NCBI RefSeq assembly: GCF_002904295.1 | Contig: NZ_PPHG01000092.1 | Coordinates: forward strand, 44,815 to 108,814 | Origin: Amycolatopsis sp. CA-128772 | GTDB taxonomy: Bacteria; Actinomycetota; Actinomycetes; Mycobacteriales; Pseudonocardiaceae | Direction of reading: 5' to 3' | Length of the DNA stretch: 64,000 nucleotides | In this document: positions 17,361-25,233 of the stretch, in pieces | How positions within the stretch are numbered: position 1 is the first letter of the stretch | Layout: every line of letters starts with the position of its first letter | The notes under the pieces: model-generated | The model's database searches: none | What the model saw: the letters and a program-made list of their open reading frames with translations, nothing else | What the model was told of the DNA's origin: nothing | Made by a program: the position numbers and the translations under genes

Positions 17361-17455
17361 GTGCGCTCCGTAATCCCGGCCACCACGAACCCGTGACCCA
17401 CCCTAACCAACCCGGATCGCGCACGTCATGCGCGGCGCGGGCATCATGGACTGCG

Positions 17456-18538
17456 ATGTCTCCCAGCGCCGATCGGTTCCCCACCGCCACGCAGACGCTG
17501 CGCACCCGCGTCGTGATGGGCGGGATCTTCGCGGGCGCGCTCATCGCGCTCGCCCTCAGCGTCGTGTTCTCGTGGAGCGACGGCATCACCGGCGGGGCCG
17601 GCGGCGGGACGGGCAAGCTGTCCCCGGCCGCCGAAGAAGCGTTCCACTCCCCGCCCGGCAGCTGCCTGACCTGGGACAATCCGGACGCGAGCGACGCACA
17701 CAAGGTGGCCTGCACCCAGCTGCACCTGTTCGAGGTGACGACGCTGGTGGACATCGGCGCCCAGTTCCCGGCCGGCGCGCCCGTGCCGTCGCTTGACCAG
17801 TGGCAGCAGATCGCGCAGCAGAAGTGCACCGCGGACGTGAAGCCGTACCTCGGGCACAAGCTCGACCCGTACGGCAAGCTCACCACGAACCTGCTGCGCC
17901 CGACGCCGTCGCAGTGGGACGACGGCGACCGCCAGCTGCGGTGCGGCCTGCAGTGGGCCGGCCCCGGCGGCAAGCTGCTGCCGACGACCGGGCCGGCGAA
18001 GGACCAGGACCAGTCGCTGGTCTTCGAGCCGGGCACCTGCCTGGCGCTGCTCGGCAAGGGCGTCGGCGACCCGATCGACTGCACCAAGCCGCACTCGTAC
18101 GAGATCATCGCCACCCTCGACCTCAAGACGAAGTTCAAGGAGGGCTACCCCTCCCAGGACGACCAGAAGGCCTGGCTCGACACCGAGTGCACCAAGGCGT
18201 CGGCCGACTACACCGGCGGCGCCGACCTCGACGCGAAGAAGCTGGTCCTGACCTGGGACCTGCGGGAGCAGGAGAGCTGGGACGCCGGTTCGACCAAGGT
18301 CAACTGCAAGGTGGCCTCGGCCCTGCCCGACAAGAGCGGCCTGCAGGCGGTGACCGGCAGCATCAAGGCCGCCCCGGGCGGTCCCGACGGCGGCCGGCCC
18401 CAGGACGGCGGCCCGCCGTCGGACGGTGGCCCGCCGTCGGACGGCGGCGGCGGCCCGGCCACGTCGAACTCCGCTCCGCCGTCGAACTCCGCCGCGCCCT
18501 CGAACTCCGCCGCGCCCTCGACGAAGCCGAGCAGCTGA
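17456..18538 (+). CDS. Septum-formation-family (DUF4190/Septum_form-like) membrane protein
   Basis: A 360-residue protein with one N-terminal membrane helix (residues about 21-40) and a large outside region made of two similar halves, each with a Cys-x-W/L...VxC...H-x-FE/YE pattern (SCLTWDNPD then CTQLHLFEV; TCLALLGKG then CTKPHSYEI). This is the Septum_form pattern of actinobacteria. The last 60 residues are a Gly/Pro/Asp then Ser/Asn/Pro/Ala low-complexity tail. The start is uncertain: ATG 17456 lacks a clear ribosome site, and a GTG 21 codons earlier is possible. Its stop overlaps the next gene (TGATG). Function in division or the envelope is only suggested by the family name. Confidence 0.7.
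   Translation: MSPSADRFPTATQTLRTRVVMGGIFAGALIALALSVVFSWSDGITGGAGGGTGKLSPAAEEAFHSPPGSCLTWDNPDASDAHKVACTQLHLFEVTTLVDIGAQFPAGAPVPSLDQWQQIAQQKCTADVKPYLGHKLDPYGKLTTNLLRPTPSQWDDGDRQLRCGLQWAGPGGKLLPTTGPAKDQDQSLVFEPGTCLALLGKGVGDPIDCTKPHSYEIIATLDLKTKFKEGYPSQDDQKAWLDTECTKASADYTGGADLDAKKLVLTWDLREQESWDAGSTKVNCKVASALPDKSGLQAVTGSIKAAPGGPDGGRPQDGGPPSDGGPPSDGGGGPATSNSAPPSNSAAPSNSAAPSTKPSS
18464..18517 (+). repeat. Three 18-base direct repeats coding SNSAxP
   Basis: Three head-to-tail units of TCGAACTCCGCCGCGCCC type (18464-18481, 18482-18499, 18500-18517); the last two are identical. They encode SNSAPP, SNSAAP and SNSAAP in the tail of the septum-formation-type protein. They are prone to slippage, so copy number may vary between strains. 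Confidence 0.85.
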
Positions 18539-18888
18539 TGCCCGTCGAGATGAGCCGCGAGCGGTTCGAAGAGCTGGTCTCCGAAGCCCTGGACGAGGTG
18601 CCGCCCGAGTTCGCGAAGGCGATGGACAACGTCGTCGTGCTCGTCGAGGAGTTCAACGACGAGGCGCCGGACATCCTCGGGCTCTACCACGGCATCGCGC
18701 TGACCGAGCGGACCTCGTCGTACGGCGGGGTGCTGCCGGACCGGATCTCGATCTACCGGCAGCCGATCCTGGCCATGTGCGAGGACGAGGACGAGGTCGT
18801 CGAGGAGGTCCTCATCACCGTCGTGCACGAGCTGGGCCACCACTTCGGCATCGACGACGCTCGCCTGCACGAACTCGGCTGGGGCTGA
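18538..18888 (+). CDS. Zincin-like metallopeptidase family protein (HExxH)
   Basis: A 116-residue protein of the small actinobacterial metallopeptidase family. The zinc motif is HELGHHFGIDD near the C-terminus, and the N-terminus (MSRERFEELVSEALDEVPPEF) is typical. The motif spacing HExGHxxGxxD resembles the minimal zincin DUF. No signal peptide is present, so it should be cytoplasmic. Its ATG overlaps the stop of the upstream gene (TGATG), so the two are probably translated together. Substrate unknown. Confidence 0.88.
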   Translation: MPVEMSRERFEELVSEALDEVPPEFAKAMDNVVVLVEEFNDEAPDILGLYHGIALTERTSSYGGVLPDRISIYRQPILAMCEDEDEVVEEVLITVVHELGHHFGIDDARLHELGWG

Positions 18889-18984
18889 GCACTGGTGGTG
18901 ACACCGTGACCACAACCGGGTGATGCGGCCCTTATCCTTTTACCCGAAGTCACTGGGTGACAGCGATACGTGCCGGGGGCCCCG

Positions 18985-20232
18985 ATGGACCGAACCCGAA
19001 GACTCAGGTGGCTGCTGACGTCGAGCGCCGCGTCCCACCTGGGCGACGGCATCGGCAAGGTGGCCCTGCCCCTGCTGGCGACGACGCTGACCCGCGATCC
19101 GGTGCTGATCGCCGGGCTGTCCGCCACCCAGTTCCTGCCCTGGCTGCTGTTCGCCGCCGTCGCCGGTGCGCTGGTCGACCGGATCGACCGGCGGCGGGCA
19201 ATGATCGTCGCGAACTCCGCCCGCGCGGTCGCGGTCGGCGTGCTGGCCGTGCTCGTCGCCGCCGGCGGCATGACGATCTGGCTCGTCTACCTGGTCGCGC
19301 TGATCATCGGCACCGCCGAGACGATCGCCGACAGCGCGGCGAACGCGCTGATCCCCGCGGTCGTCGGTGACGGCTCGCTCGACGCGGCCAACAGCAAGCT
19401 GCAGGCGTGCGAAATCGTCGGCCAGACGTTCCTCGGCGGCCCGGTCGGCAGCCTGGCGTTCGCGCTCTTCGCCGCCTTCCCGTTCGTCCTCAACTCCGCG
19501 GGGTTCGCGATCGCGGCCGCGGTTCTGCTCGGCCTGGCGGGCACCTACCGCGGGCAGGCCGAACCGCCGGTCCGGGCGGCGAAGCTGCGCACCGAGCTGG
19601 CCGCGGGCCTGCGCTGGCTGCGCGGGCACCCGCTACTGCTGCGACTGGTCGTCGTCGCCGGGCTGCTCAGCCTGGTCAGCGAGCTCGCGCAGGCGCAGCT
19701 GGTGCTGTACGCGCTGCAGGACCTCCACCTGTCCGACGCGACCTTCGGGTTCTTCGCGTTCGCCGGCGGGATCGGCGGGCTGATCGGCGCGGGCACCGCC
19801 CCGCGGCTGGTACGGGCGGCCGGCCGGCTCCCGGTCGTCGCCGGCGGGATCGCCGGCTGCGGGATCGGGTTCGGCGGGATGGGCCTGGTGCGCTCGCCGG
19901 TCGCGAGCGCGGCCCTGTTCGCCCTGTTCGCGGCCGCGGTGGTGGCGGTCAACGTCGTGCTCGCGACCGCCCGGCACACGCTGGTGCCCGGCGCGCTGCT
20001 CGGCCGGGTGCTCGGGGTTTGGCGCACGGTCGTCTGGGGCGCGATCCCGCTGGGCGCGCTGCTCGGCGGCGTGCTGACCGAGCGGCTCGGCACGGCCGCG
20101 CGGACGTTCGCCGTCTCCGGCGTGGCCATGCTGGCCATCGCCGTGTTCGCGTTCGCGGCGCTGCGGCGGTTCTCCCTCGGTGACGAATCGGACTCAGCCG
20201 CGGCGCTGACGCACCACGATCCCGGATTGTGA
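18985..20232 (+). CDS. MFS transporter (enterobactin-exporter EntS-like)
   Basis: A 415-residue major facilitator with about 12 hydrophobic helices. The motif between helices 2 and 3 is GALVDRIDRRRAM, and the general pattern (SSAASHLGDGIGKVALPLLATTL at the start) fits the MFS_3/EntS group of small-molecule or siderophore exporters. ATG 18985 is preferred, with a GGGGG run just upstream; a GTG at 18970 would add five residues. It stands alone. Its substrate is unknown, and no siderophore genes are adjacent. Confidence 0.85.
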   Translation: MDRTRRLRWLLTSSAASHLGDGIGKVALPLLATTLTRDPVLIAGLSATQFLPWLLFAAVAGALVDRIDRRRAMIVANSARAVAVGVLAVLVAAGGMTIWLVYLVALIIGTAETIADSAANALIPAVVGDGSLDAANSKLQACEIVGQTFLGGPVGSLAFALFAAFPFVLNSAGFAIAAAVLLGLAGTYRGQAEPPVRAAKLRTELAAGLRWLRGHPLLLRLVVVAGLLSLVSELAQAQLVLYALQDLHLSDATFGFFAFAGGIGGLIGAGTAPRLVRAAGRLPVVAGGIAGCGIGFGGMGLVRSPVASAALFALFAAAVVAVNVVLATARHTLVPGALLGRVLGVWRTVVWGAIPLGALLGGVLTERLGTAARTFAVSGVAMLAIAVFAFAALRRFSLGDESDSAAALTHHDPGL

Positions 20233-20271
20233 GCTGAAATAGCTCCTCACCCAGGTGGTGAGGAGGCAGTC

Positions 20272-20742
20272 ATGTACACCGTGGACCCGGGGACCGGCAC
20301 CGACGCCGATCCCGACTTCGACGAGTCTTCGGCCGAACCCTCGCCGCCGCCCCCGTCCCGCCGGTTGCTGGTGCTGTGCGCGGTGGCCGGGTTCGTGCTC
20401 GGCGGCAGCGTGCTCGGCCTGCTCTGGGGCCTGTCCGGCGTGCACGCGGGCGCGCTCGACGACGCCGTCGCGGCGTGCCAGGCGCTCGACCGGGTGGGCG
20501 AGCTGCCCGACACGAGCCAGGACGCGCAGCCGTCCCTGACGCCAGGGCTCACGTCCGAGCGGCTGCACCGGATGATGGCGGCGCGCGAGCTGTCCGCGGC
20601 CGCCGCCCAGGTCAACGCCAACTACCAGCCGCTGGCCGACCACATCGACGGCGTCAGCCGGATGGTGCTGAGCCTGCACTTCAACGACATCTCCGGCCAG
20701 CGGCACCTGACTCAGGCGAAGGAAATCTGCGGCAGAATCTGA
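20272..20742 (+). CDS. Hypothetical single-pass membrane protein
   Basis: 156 residues. An acidic, Pro-rich cytoplasmic N-terminus (to residue 33) precedes one membrane helix (about 34-58) and an outside helical domain with two Cys (residues near 67 and 153) that could form a disulfide. ATG 20272 has GAGGAGG at about 10 bases. I recognise no domain. It is the last plus-strand gene before a convergent DUF4232 lipoprotein; nothing in the context shows its job. Confidence 0.8.
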   Translation: MYTVDPGTGTDADPDFDESSAEPSPPPPSRRLLVLCAVAGFVLGGSVLGLLWGLSGVHAGALDDAVAACQALDRVGELPDTSQDAQPSLTPGLTSERLHRMMAARELSAAAAQVNANYQPLADHIDGVSRMVLSLHFNDISGQRHLTQAKEICGRI

Positions 20743-20783
20743 GCCGCCGTCCGTTGAGGGTGGTGGTGGGGCGGGGTCCGGGG

Positions 20784-21425
20784 TTAGGCCGGGTGGACCG
20801 TCTTCACCGCGAGCTGGTTGCCCGGGATCTTCGTGCCGGCGCAGCCCGTGCCCTCGTCCGGCACGAAGTTCGACGCGGTCTCCTGCGGCAGGTAGATCCG
20901 CAGGCCCTTGACCTGCGTCGGCTGGCAGGCGCCCGGGTCGAAGTTGCCCACGTTGACGAACTGGATGTCGGCGGCCGCGGTCTGGCCGGGGTTCAGCTTG
21001 ACGGCGTTGCCCTTGCCGCCCTCGCGGAACGCGTCCTTGCCGACCTGGTGCCCGTCGGTGCCGGCCACGTAGGACACGCCGGGGAAGCCCTGGATGGTGC
21101 ACGGCTTCGCGCTGGAGTTCGTGATGAGCAGGGGCCGGTACCGCGATCCGGCGCCGGCGTCGCCCTGGCCGAGCGACAGCTTGACGTCGCCGGCCTTGCA
21201 GAGCCCGTTGTCCGCGGGCTGGGCGACCGGCGGCGCGGCCGGGGCCGAGCTCGCCGGGCTCGAGGTGGCCGTGGTGACCGTGGTGGTGGCGGTGGGCGAC
21301 GCCGAGGACGGCGTCGAGCTGCTTGCCGCCGGCGTGGTGCCGCCACTGCCGCAGGCGGCAAGCGCGAGGACGCCCGCCGAAGCCGCGACGACCGGGAACA
21401 ACCGGGTGAGCTTGGTCCGAGCCAT
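20784..21425 (-). CDS. DUF4232 lipoprotein
   Basis: A 213-residue secreted lipoprotein. The signal peptide ends at the lipobox ALAAC (Cys near residue 25), followed by a Ser/Thr/Ala/Pro linker and a DUF4232 beta domain from about residue 70 (GLCKAGDVKLSLGQGDAGAG, ITNSSAKPCTIQGFPGVSYV). Four conserved Cys could form two disulfides. Members of this family sit on the outer face of the actinobacterial membrane; their function is unknown. It has its own upstream region of 124 bases (21426-21549), relatively AT-rich, and no cotranscribed partner. Confidence 0.88.
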   Translation of the reverse strand: MARTKLTRLFPVVAASAGVLALAACGSGGTTPAASSSTPSSASPTATTTVTTATSSPASSAPAAPPVAQPADNGLCKAGDVKLSLGQGDAGAGSRYRPLLITNSSAKPCTIQGFPGVSYVAGTDGHQVGKDAFREGGKGNAVKLNPGQTAAADIQFVNVGNFDPGACQPTQVKGLRIYLPQETASNFVPDEGTGCAGTKIPGNQLAVKTVHPA

Positions 21426-21549
21426 GTCAATCGCCTCCCTGATGTGGTGCTACGGGGTAGACGTGCGAATCGCGGGGCGGGTTGGTTCGAACTCGTAAAT
21501 TCCCCACCAAACGTGTTCTAAACGTGACGGGATCACACTTTCGTGACGA

Positions 21550-22167
21550 TCAGAGCGGGGTGTCGACCCAGGTCAGGCAGCGCCATTGACCCTCCGGCCG
21601 GGCGTCCAGCTCCACCAGGCCGGTGTTCGGGATCAGCGCCGCGTTGGCCACGTCCGCGTGCACGTTCGGGGCCAGCCATTCGCCGGCCAGCCGGATCGCG
21701 CCACCGTGGCTGACCAGGGCGATCACTCCGTCCGGGTCGGCCTGCTCGTGCTTCGCGCGCAGCCGGCCGACGGCGTCCAGCATCCGCGTCCGCACGCTCG
21801 TGCCGCTCTCTCCGCCGGGCAGCGACGGCGTCAGCTCGCCGAGCGTCCAGCGCCGGACCGTCTCCATGTAGGTGCGGATCGACTCGTGGTCGGTCGCGCC
21901 CTCCAGGTCCCCGGCGACGACCTCGTGCACGCCGTCGACGATCTGGACGTCCATCGAGAACCGCGCGGCCAGCGGCGACGCGGTCTGCTGGGCGCGGGTC
22001 GCCTGCGACGCGTAGACGGCGATGATCGGCTCGCCCGACAGCCGCGCCGCGAGGTCGTCGGCCTGCGCGCGGCCGAGGTCGGTCAGCGGCGGGCCGGGCA
22101 GCGCGGTGTCGAGCGCGCCGCGGACGTTGCCGTCGGTCTGGCCGTGGCGGATGAGCAGCAGCCTCAC
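21550..22167 (-). CDS. Histidine phosphatase family protein (phosphoglycerate-mutase-like)
   Basis: A 205-residue branch-1 histidine phosphatase. The phospho-acceptor motif LIRHGQTDGN is at the N-terminus (His8), a catalytic Glu lies in VAGDLEGATD, and the second His is in LVSHGGAIR. The GTG at 22167 overlaps the stop of pheA (GTGA), so it is read with pheA. Such enzymes remove phosphate from small metabolites; the pairing with pheA is common in this group, but the substrate is not known. Confidence 0.88.
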   Translation of the reverse strand: MRLLLIRHGQTDGNVRGALDTALPGPPLTDLGRAQADDLAARLSGEPIIAVYASQATRAQQTASPLAARFSMDVQIVDGVHEVVAGDLEGATDHESIRTYMETVRRWTLGELTPSLPGGESGTSVRTRMLDAVGRLRAKHEQADPDGVIALVSHGGAIRLAGEWLAPNVHADVANAALIPNTGLVELDARPEGQWRCLTWVDTPL

Positions 22168-23075
22168 GCCTGGTCTCCCTTGCGCACCGCGTCGGCCCAC
22201 ACGGCGGCTTCGACGAAGTCGTCGTTGCCGAAGCCGGGCTCGATCGTGGTGCGGGTCCCGTCGGCGCGCGGGTGCGAGCCGAGGAACCGCAGGTGGCGGC
22301 AGTGCCGGCGCAACGCCGTCAGCGCGTCGAGGACCCGCGGCTCGGCCACGTGCCCCTCGAAGTCGATGAAGAAGCGGTACTCGCCGAAGTTGTTGCGGGT
22401 CGGCCGGGCGTCGAGCCGGGTCAGGTTGATGCCGCGGCTGGCCAGCTCGGTGAGCAGCTCGGCCAGCGTGCCGGTGCGGTTCGCGGCCGCGGCGACCACG
22501 GACGTCCGGTCCGCGCCGGTCGGCTCCGGCAGCTCCCCCGGCGCGCGGACCAGCAGGAACCGCGTGGCCGCGTCGGTGACGTCGGCGACCTCGGTGGCCA
22601 GCACCTCGAGGCCGTAGTGCTCGTTCGCGACCGGGGCGCAGACCGCCGCGTCGAAGTCGCCCTCCAGCACGCCGACCGCGGCGGCGGACGTCGACGACGA
22701 GGCGACCGGGTGCGCGCCCGGCAGGTTCACTTCGAGCCACTCGCGGACCTGGGCCAGCGCGTGCGGGTGGCTGGCGACGGTCCGGATCTCCGCCGTCCCG
22801 GGCCGGGTCAGCACGCTGAAGTGGATCGGCAGGATGGTCTCGGCCACGGCGACCAGCGGGGTCGACTCGCTGAGCGCGTCGAGCGTGGTGGGCACCACGC
22901 CTTCGACCGAGTTCTCGATGGGGACGCACGCCGCGTCCGCCCGGCCTTCGCGGACGGCCGTCATCGCGAGCCGGACGGTTTCGACCGGGATCAGTTCTTC
23001 GCCGGCGGCGGCGAGCACCCGCGCGGCCTGTTCGGTGAAGGTCCCTCGGGGGCCGAAGTATGCGATCCGTGACAC
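22164..23075 (-). CDS. pheA: Prephenate dehydratase
   Basis: A 303-residue monofunctional prephenate dehydratase that converts prephenate to phenylpyruvate for phenylalanine synthesis. The catalytic domain (residues 1-180) starts RIAYFGPRGTFTEQAA and contains PIENSVEGVV and the catalytic Thr-Arg-Phe in DAATRFLLV. The C-terminal ACT domain (about 195-275) carries the phenylalanine-sensing ITRLDARPTR-like stretch NLTRLDARPT and EYRFFIDFEGH. GTG 23075 puts the catalytic domain at the start; an ATG at 23114 would add 13 residues. It is coupled to the phosphatase gene downstream. Confidence 0.95.
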   Translation of the reverse strand: MSRIAYFGPRGTFTEQAARVLAAAGEELIPVETVRLAMTAVREGRADAACVPIENSVEGVVPTTLDALSESTPLVAVAETILPIHFSVLTRPGTAEIRTVASHPHALAQVREWLEVNLPGAHPVASSSTSAAAVGVLEGDFDAAVCAPVANEHYGLEVLATEVADVTDAATRFLLVRAPGELPEPTGADRTSVVAAAANRTGTLAELLTELASRGINLTRLDARPTRNNFGEYRFFIDFEGHVAEPRVLDALTALRRHCRHLRFLGSHPRADGTRTTIEPGFGNDDFVEAAVWADAVRKGDQA

Positions 23076-23173
23076 AGGCCCCAGGCTACGGGGCCCGGCC
23101 GTGGCGACATTCACTCGGACAGCCGGTACGGGAACCGGTTACGCCGGGTGGCATTTTTTGCGATGCTGAAGGC

Positions 23174-23794
23174 GTGACCGCCGAATCGGGCACGCACACC
23201 GGACGTGAGGGCACGCAGCCGCCGATCGCCCCTCGCGCACCGGAGCTGGTGCTGTGCGCCGTCGATGCCCCCCTCGCCGAGGCCTGGACCGCCGCTGCGG
23301 AAAAGCTGGCCGGCCGGGTCCGGGTGCACCGCGGCTCGGTGCTCGACGTCGTCGCCCAGGCGGTGGTGAGCCCGGCCAACTCCTACGGCTGGATGCGCGG
23401 CGGGATCGACGCCGTCTACGCGCGGGCGTTCCCCGGCGTGGAGCAGGGCGTCCGCAGCGCTGTCCTGGCCTTCCACGGCGGTGAGCTGCCGATCGGCGAC
23501 GCCGTGGTGGTGCCGACGGGCGAGGCCGAGCCGGCGTGGTTGATCAGCGCGCCGACCATGCGGGAGCCCGGCGAGCGGCTGCCCGCCGACACCGTCCACC
23601 CCTACCTCGCCGCCCGCGCGGTCTTCCTGACGTGGCGCGACGGCCGGCTCGACCACGGCCCGGTGCGGGAGTCCATCGACACGATCGCGATGCCGGGGCT
23701 CGGCACCGGCGTCGGCGGCGTCGACCCCGCGACGTGCGCCCGGCAGGTCGCGGCGGCCTGGGACGAGGTCTTCGGAAGCCGTCACCCTCAGTGA
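23174..23794 (+). CDS. Macro-domain protein (ADP-ribose-binding type)
   Basis: A 206-residue protein whose core from about residue 25 is a macro domain. It has VVSPANSYGWMRGGID in place of the usual NPAN...GGGVD loop, and GLGTGVGGVDPATCARQV for the second ADP-ribose loop. Members bind or hydrolyse ADP-ribose, ADP-ribosylated targets or related nucleotides. GTG 23174 is chosen as it begins just before the domain; the longer upstream reading would overlap the pheA promoter. It is divergent from pheA and 113 bases before coaA. No toxin or ADP-ribosyltransferase partner is near. Confidence 0.85.
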   Translation: MTAESGTHTGREGTQPPIAPRAPELVLCAVDAPLAEAWTAAAEKLAGRVRVHRGSVLDVVAQAVVSPANSYGWMRGGIDAVYARAFPGVEQGVRSAVLAFHGGELPIGDAVVVPTGEAEPAWLISAPTMREPGERLPADTVHPYLAARAVFLTWRDGRLDHGPVRESIDTIAMPGLGTGVGGVDPATCARQVAAAWDEVFGSRHPQ

Positions 23795-23907
23795 TCACCC
23801 CCTGATGGGAGGTGGACTTCATCACAGCGCTTTAACCGGCCGCAAGCCCTACCGTTGACAGGCAGGTGAACGTCCGCCAGTGCAGGCGACGGCCGGAGGA
23901 GTGTGCG

Positions 23908-24840
23908 ATGACCCGGGTCCGCGAACTCAGCCCGTATGTCGAGCTGCACCGGGAACAATGGAAAGAACTGCGGAGTTCGACTCCGCTGCCGCTGACCGCG
24001 GCCGAGCTGCTGCGGCTGCGCGGTCTCGGCGAGCAGGTCGACCTGGCCGAGGTGGCCGACGTCTACCTGCCGCTCTCCCGCCTGATCAACCTCCAGGTCG
24101 CTGCGCGCCAGCGGCTCTACGAAGCGACCACGACGTTCCTCGGTGACGACTCCCGCGGCACGAAGGTCCCGTTCGTGATCGGCATCGCCGGGAGCGTGGC
24201 GGTCGGCAAGTCGACCACCGCCCGCATCCTGCGCACGCTGCTCGCCCGCTGGCCGGACCACCCGCGCGTCGACCTGGTCACCACCGACGGCTTCCTGTAC
24301 CCGCGCGCCGAGCTGATGCGGCGCGGGATCATGCACCGCAAGGGCTTCCCGGAGAGCTACGACCGCCGCGCGCTGCTGCGGTTCGTCACGGAGGTCAAAT
24401 CGGGTGCCGAGCGCGTCGCCGCGCCGGTGTACTCGCACCTGGCCTACGACATCCTGCCCGGCCAGGAGCAGGTCGTGCAGCAGCCGGACATCCTGATCGT
24501 CGAGGGCCTGAACGTGCTGCAGCCGGGCCCGCGGCTGATGGTGTCCGACCTGTTCGACTTCTCGATCTACGTCGATGCGCACACCGACGACATCCAGCGC
24601 TGGTACGTCGAGCGGTTCCTGGAGCTGCGGCACACCGCGTTCGCGGACCCGGCGTCGCACTTCCACCACTTCGCCGGCCTGCCCGACGACGAGGCCCGCG
24701 CCGAGGCGCGGCACCTGTGGCACTCGATCAACGAGCCGAACCTGATGGAGAACATCAAGCCGACCCGGCCGCGGGCGACGCTGGTGCTGCGCAAGGACTG
24801 CGACCACGCCATCAACCGGGTGCGCCTGCGCAAGCTCTGA
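23908..24840 (+). CDS. coaA: Type I pantothenate kinase
   Basis: A 310-residue kinase for the first step of coenzyme A synthesis (pantothenate to 4-phosphopantothenate). The P-loop is GIAGSVAVGKST at residues 92-103, the catalytic region is VTTDGFLYP, and PESYD and IVEGLNVLQ are family signatures. The N-terminus SPYVELHREQWKELR is diagnostic. ATG 23908 follows GGAGGA at 23895-23900, so the in-frame ATG 14 codons upstream is rejected. The gene stands alone with its own leader of 113 bases. Confidence 0.97.
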   Translation: MTRVRELSPYVELHREQWKELRSSTPLPLTAAELLRLRGLGEQVDLAEVADVYLPLSRLINLQVAARQRLYEATTTFLGDDSRGTKVPFVIGIAGSVAVGKSTTARILRTLLARWPDHPRVDLVTTDGFLYPRAELMRRGIMHRKGFPESYDRRALLRFVTEVKSGAERVAAPVYSHLAYDILPGQEQVVQQPDILIVEGLNVLQPGPRLMVSDLFDFSIYVDAHTDDIQRWYVERFLELRHTAFADPASHFHHFAGLPDDEARAEARHLWHSINEPNLMENIKPTRPRATLVLRKDCDHAINRVRLRKL

Positions 24841-25073
24841 CGCCGGTCGGCGGGCTGGTCACGCGGCCTGTCACCCACATGCCGCGCATTTCCACGGTGA
24901 GCGAGCGCGCGGCCACGATTCGTTGCGGCTCGGCGACTCTCCGCGCCGGAATCCGGCCGATCGGCCGAGGCGGCCCGTTCAGGCGTAACCGGTTGGCCGA
25001 TACCGGGCGTCCGCCGCGAAAGCGACCCTGAAGGAGTCAAGAAAACGGCTCTGAGCTGGGGAGGAGGCCCACG
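24841..25073. other. Gene-free gap after coaA
   Basis: 233 bases with no convincing reading frame. The only structure seen is a 14-base perfect palindrome, CGGCCGATCGGCCG, at 24954-24967. The last 15 bases hold the ribosome site of the small gene at 25074. Confidence 0.7.
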
Positions 25074-25229
25074 ATGTTCGCGATGATCCTCACGTGGGTC
25101 GGTGCGGTGCTCGGTCTGGCCCTGCTGATCGCGATGGCCGCCGGAACGTTCGTCGTCGACTTCGACGACCGGCTGCAGGAGCGCCGCCGCAAGGGCAAGC
25201 CCGCCGAACCGGCAGGCCCCCTCCCCTGA
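25074..25229 (+). CDS. Small single-pass membrane protein, 51 residues
   Basis: A short frame starting MFAMILTWVGAVLGLALL, with one membrane helix over residues 1-28, then an acidic DFDDRL and a basic ERRRKGK tail that fixes the topology (N-terminus out, C-terminus in). The ribosome site GGAGGAGG at 25060-25067, six bases before the ATG, is the best in this region, which makes the frame credible despite its length. It lies 4 bases before the convergent gene ending at 25234. Function unknown. Confidence 0.65.
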   Translation: MFAMILTWVGAVLGLALLIAMAAGTFVVDFDDRLQERRRKGKPAEPAGPLP

Positions 25230-25233
25230 TTCG

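Noticed and set aside
21470..21516. tRNA-like piece: GGTTCGAACTC followed by CCCCACCA
   Set aside because: The bases flanking the T-loop-like segment do not pair as a T stem, and no acceptor, D or anticodon arms can be folded upstream.
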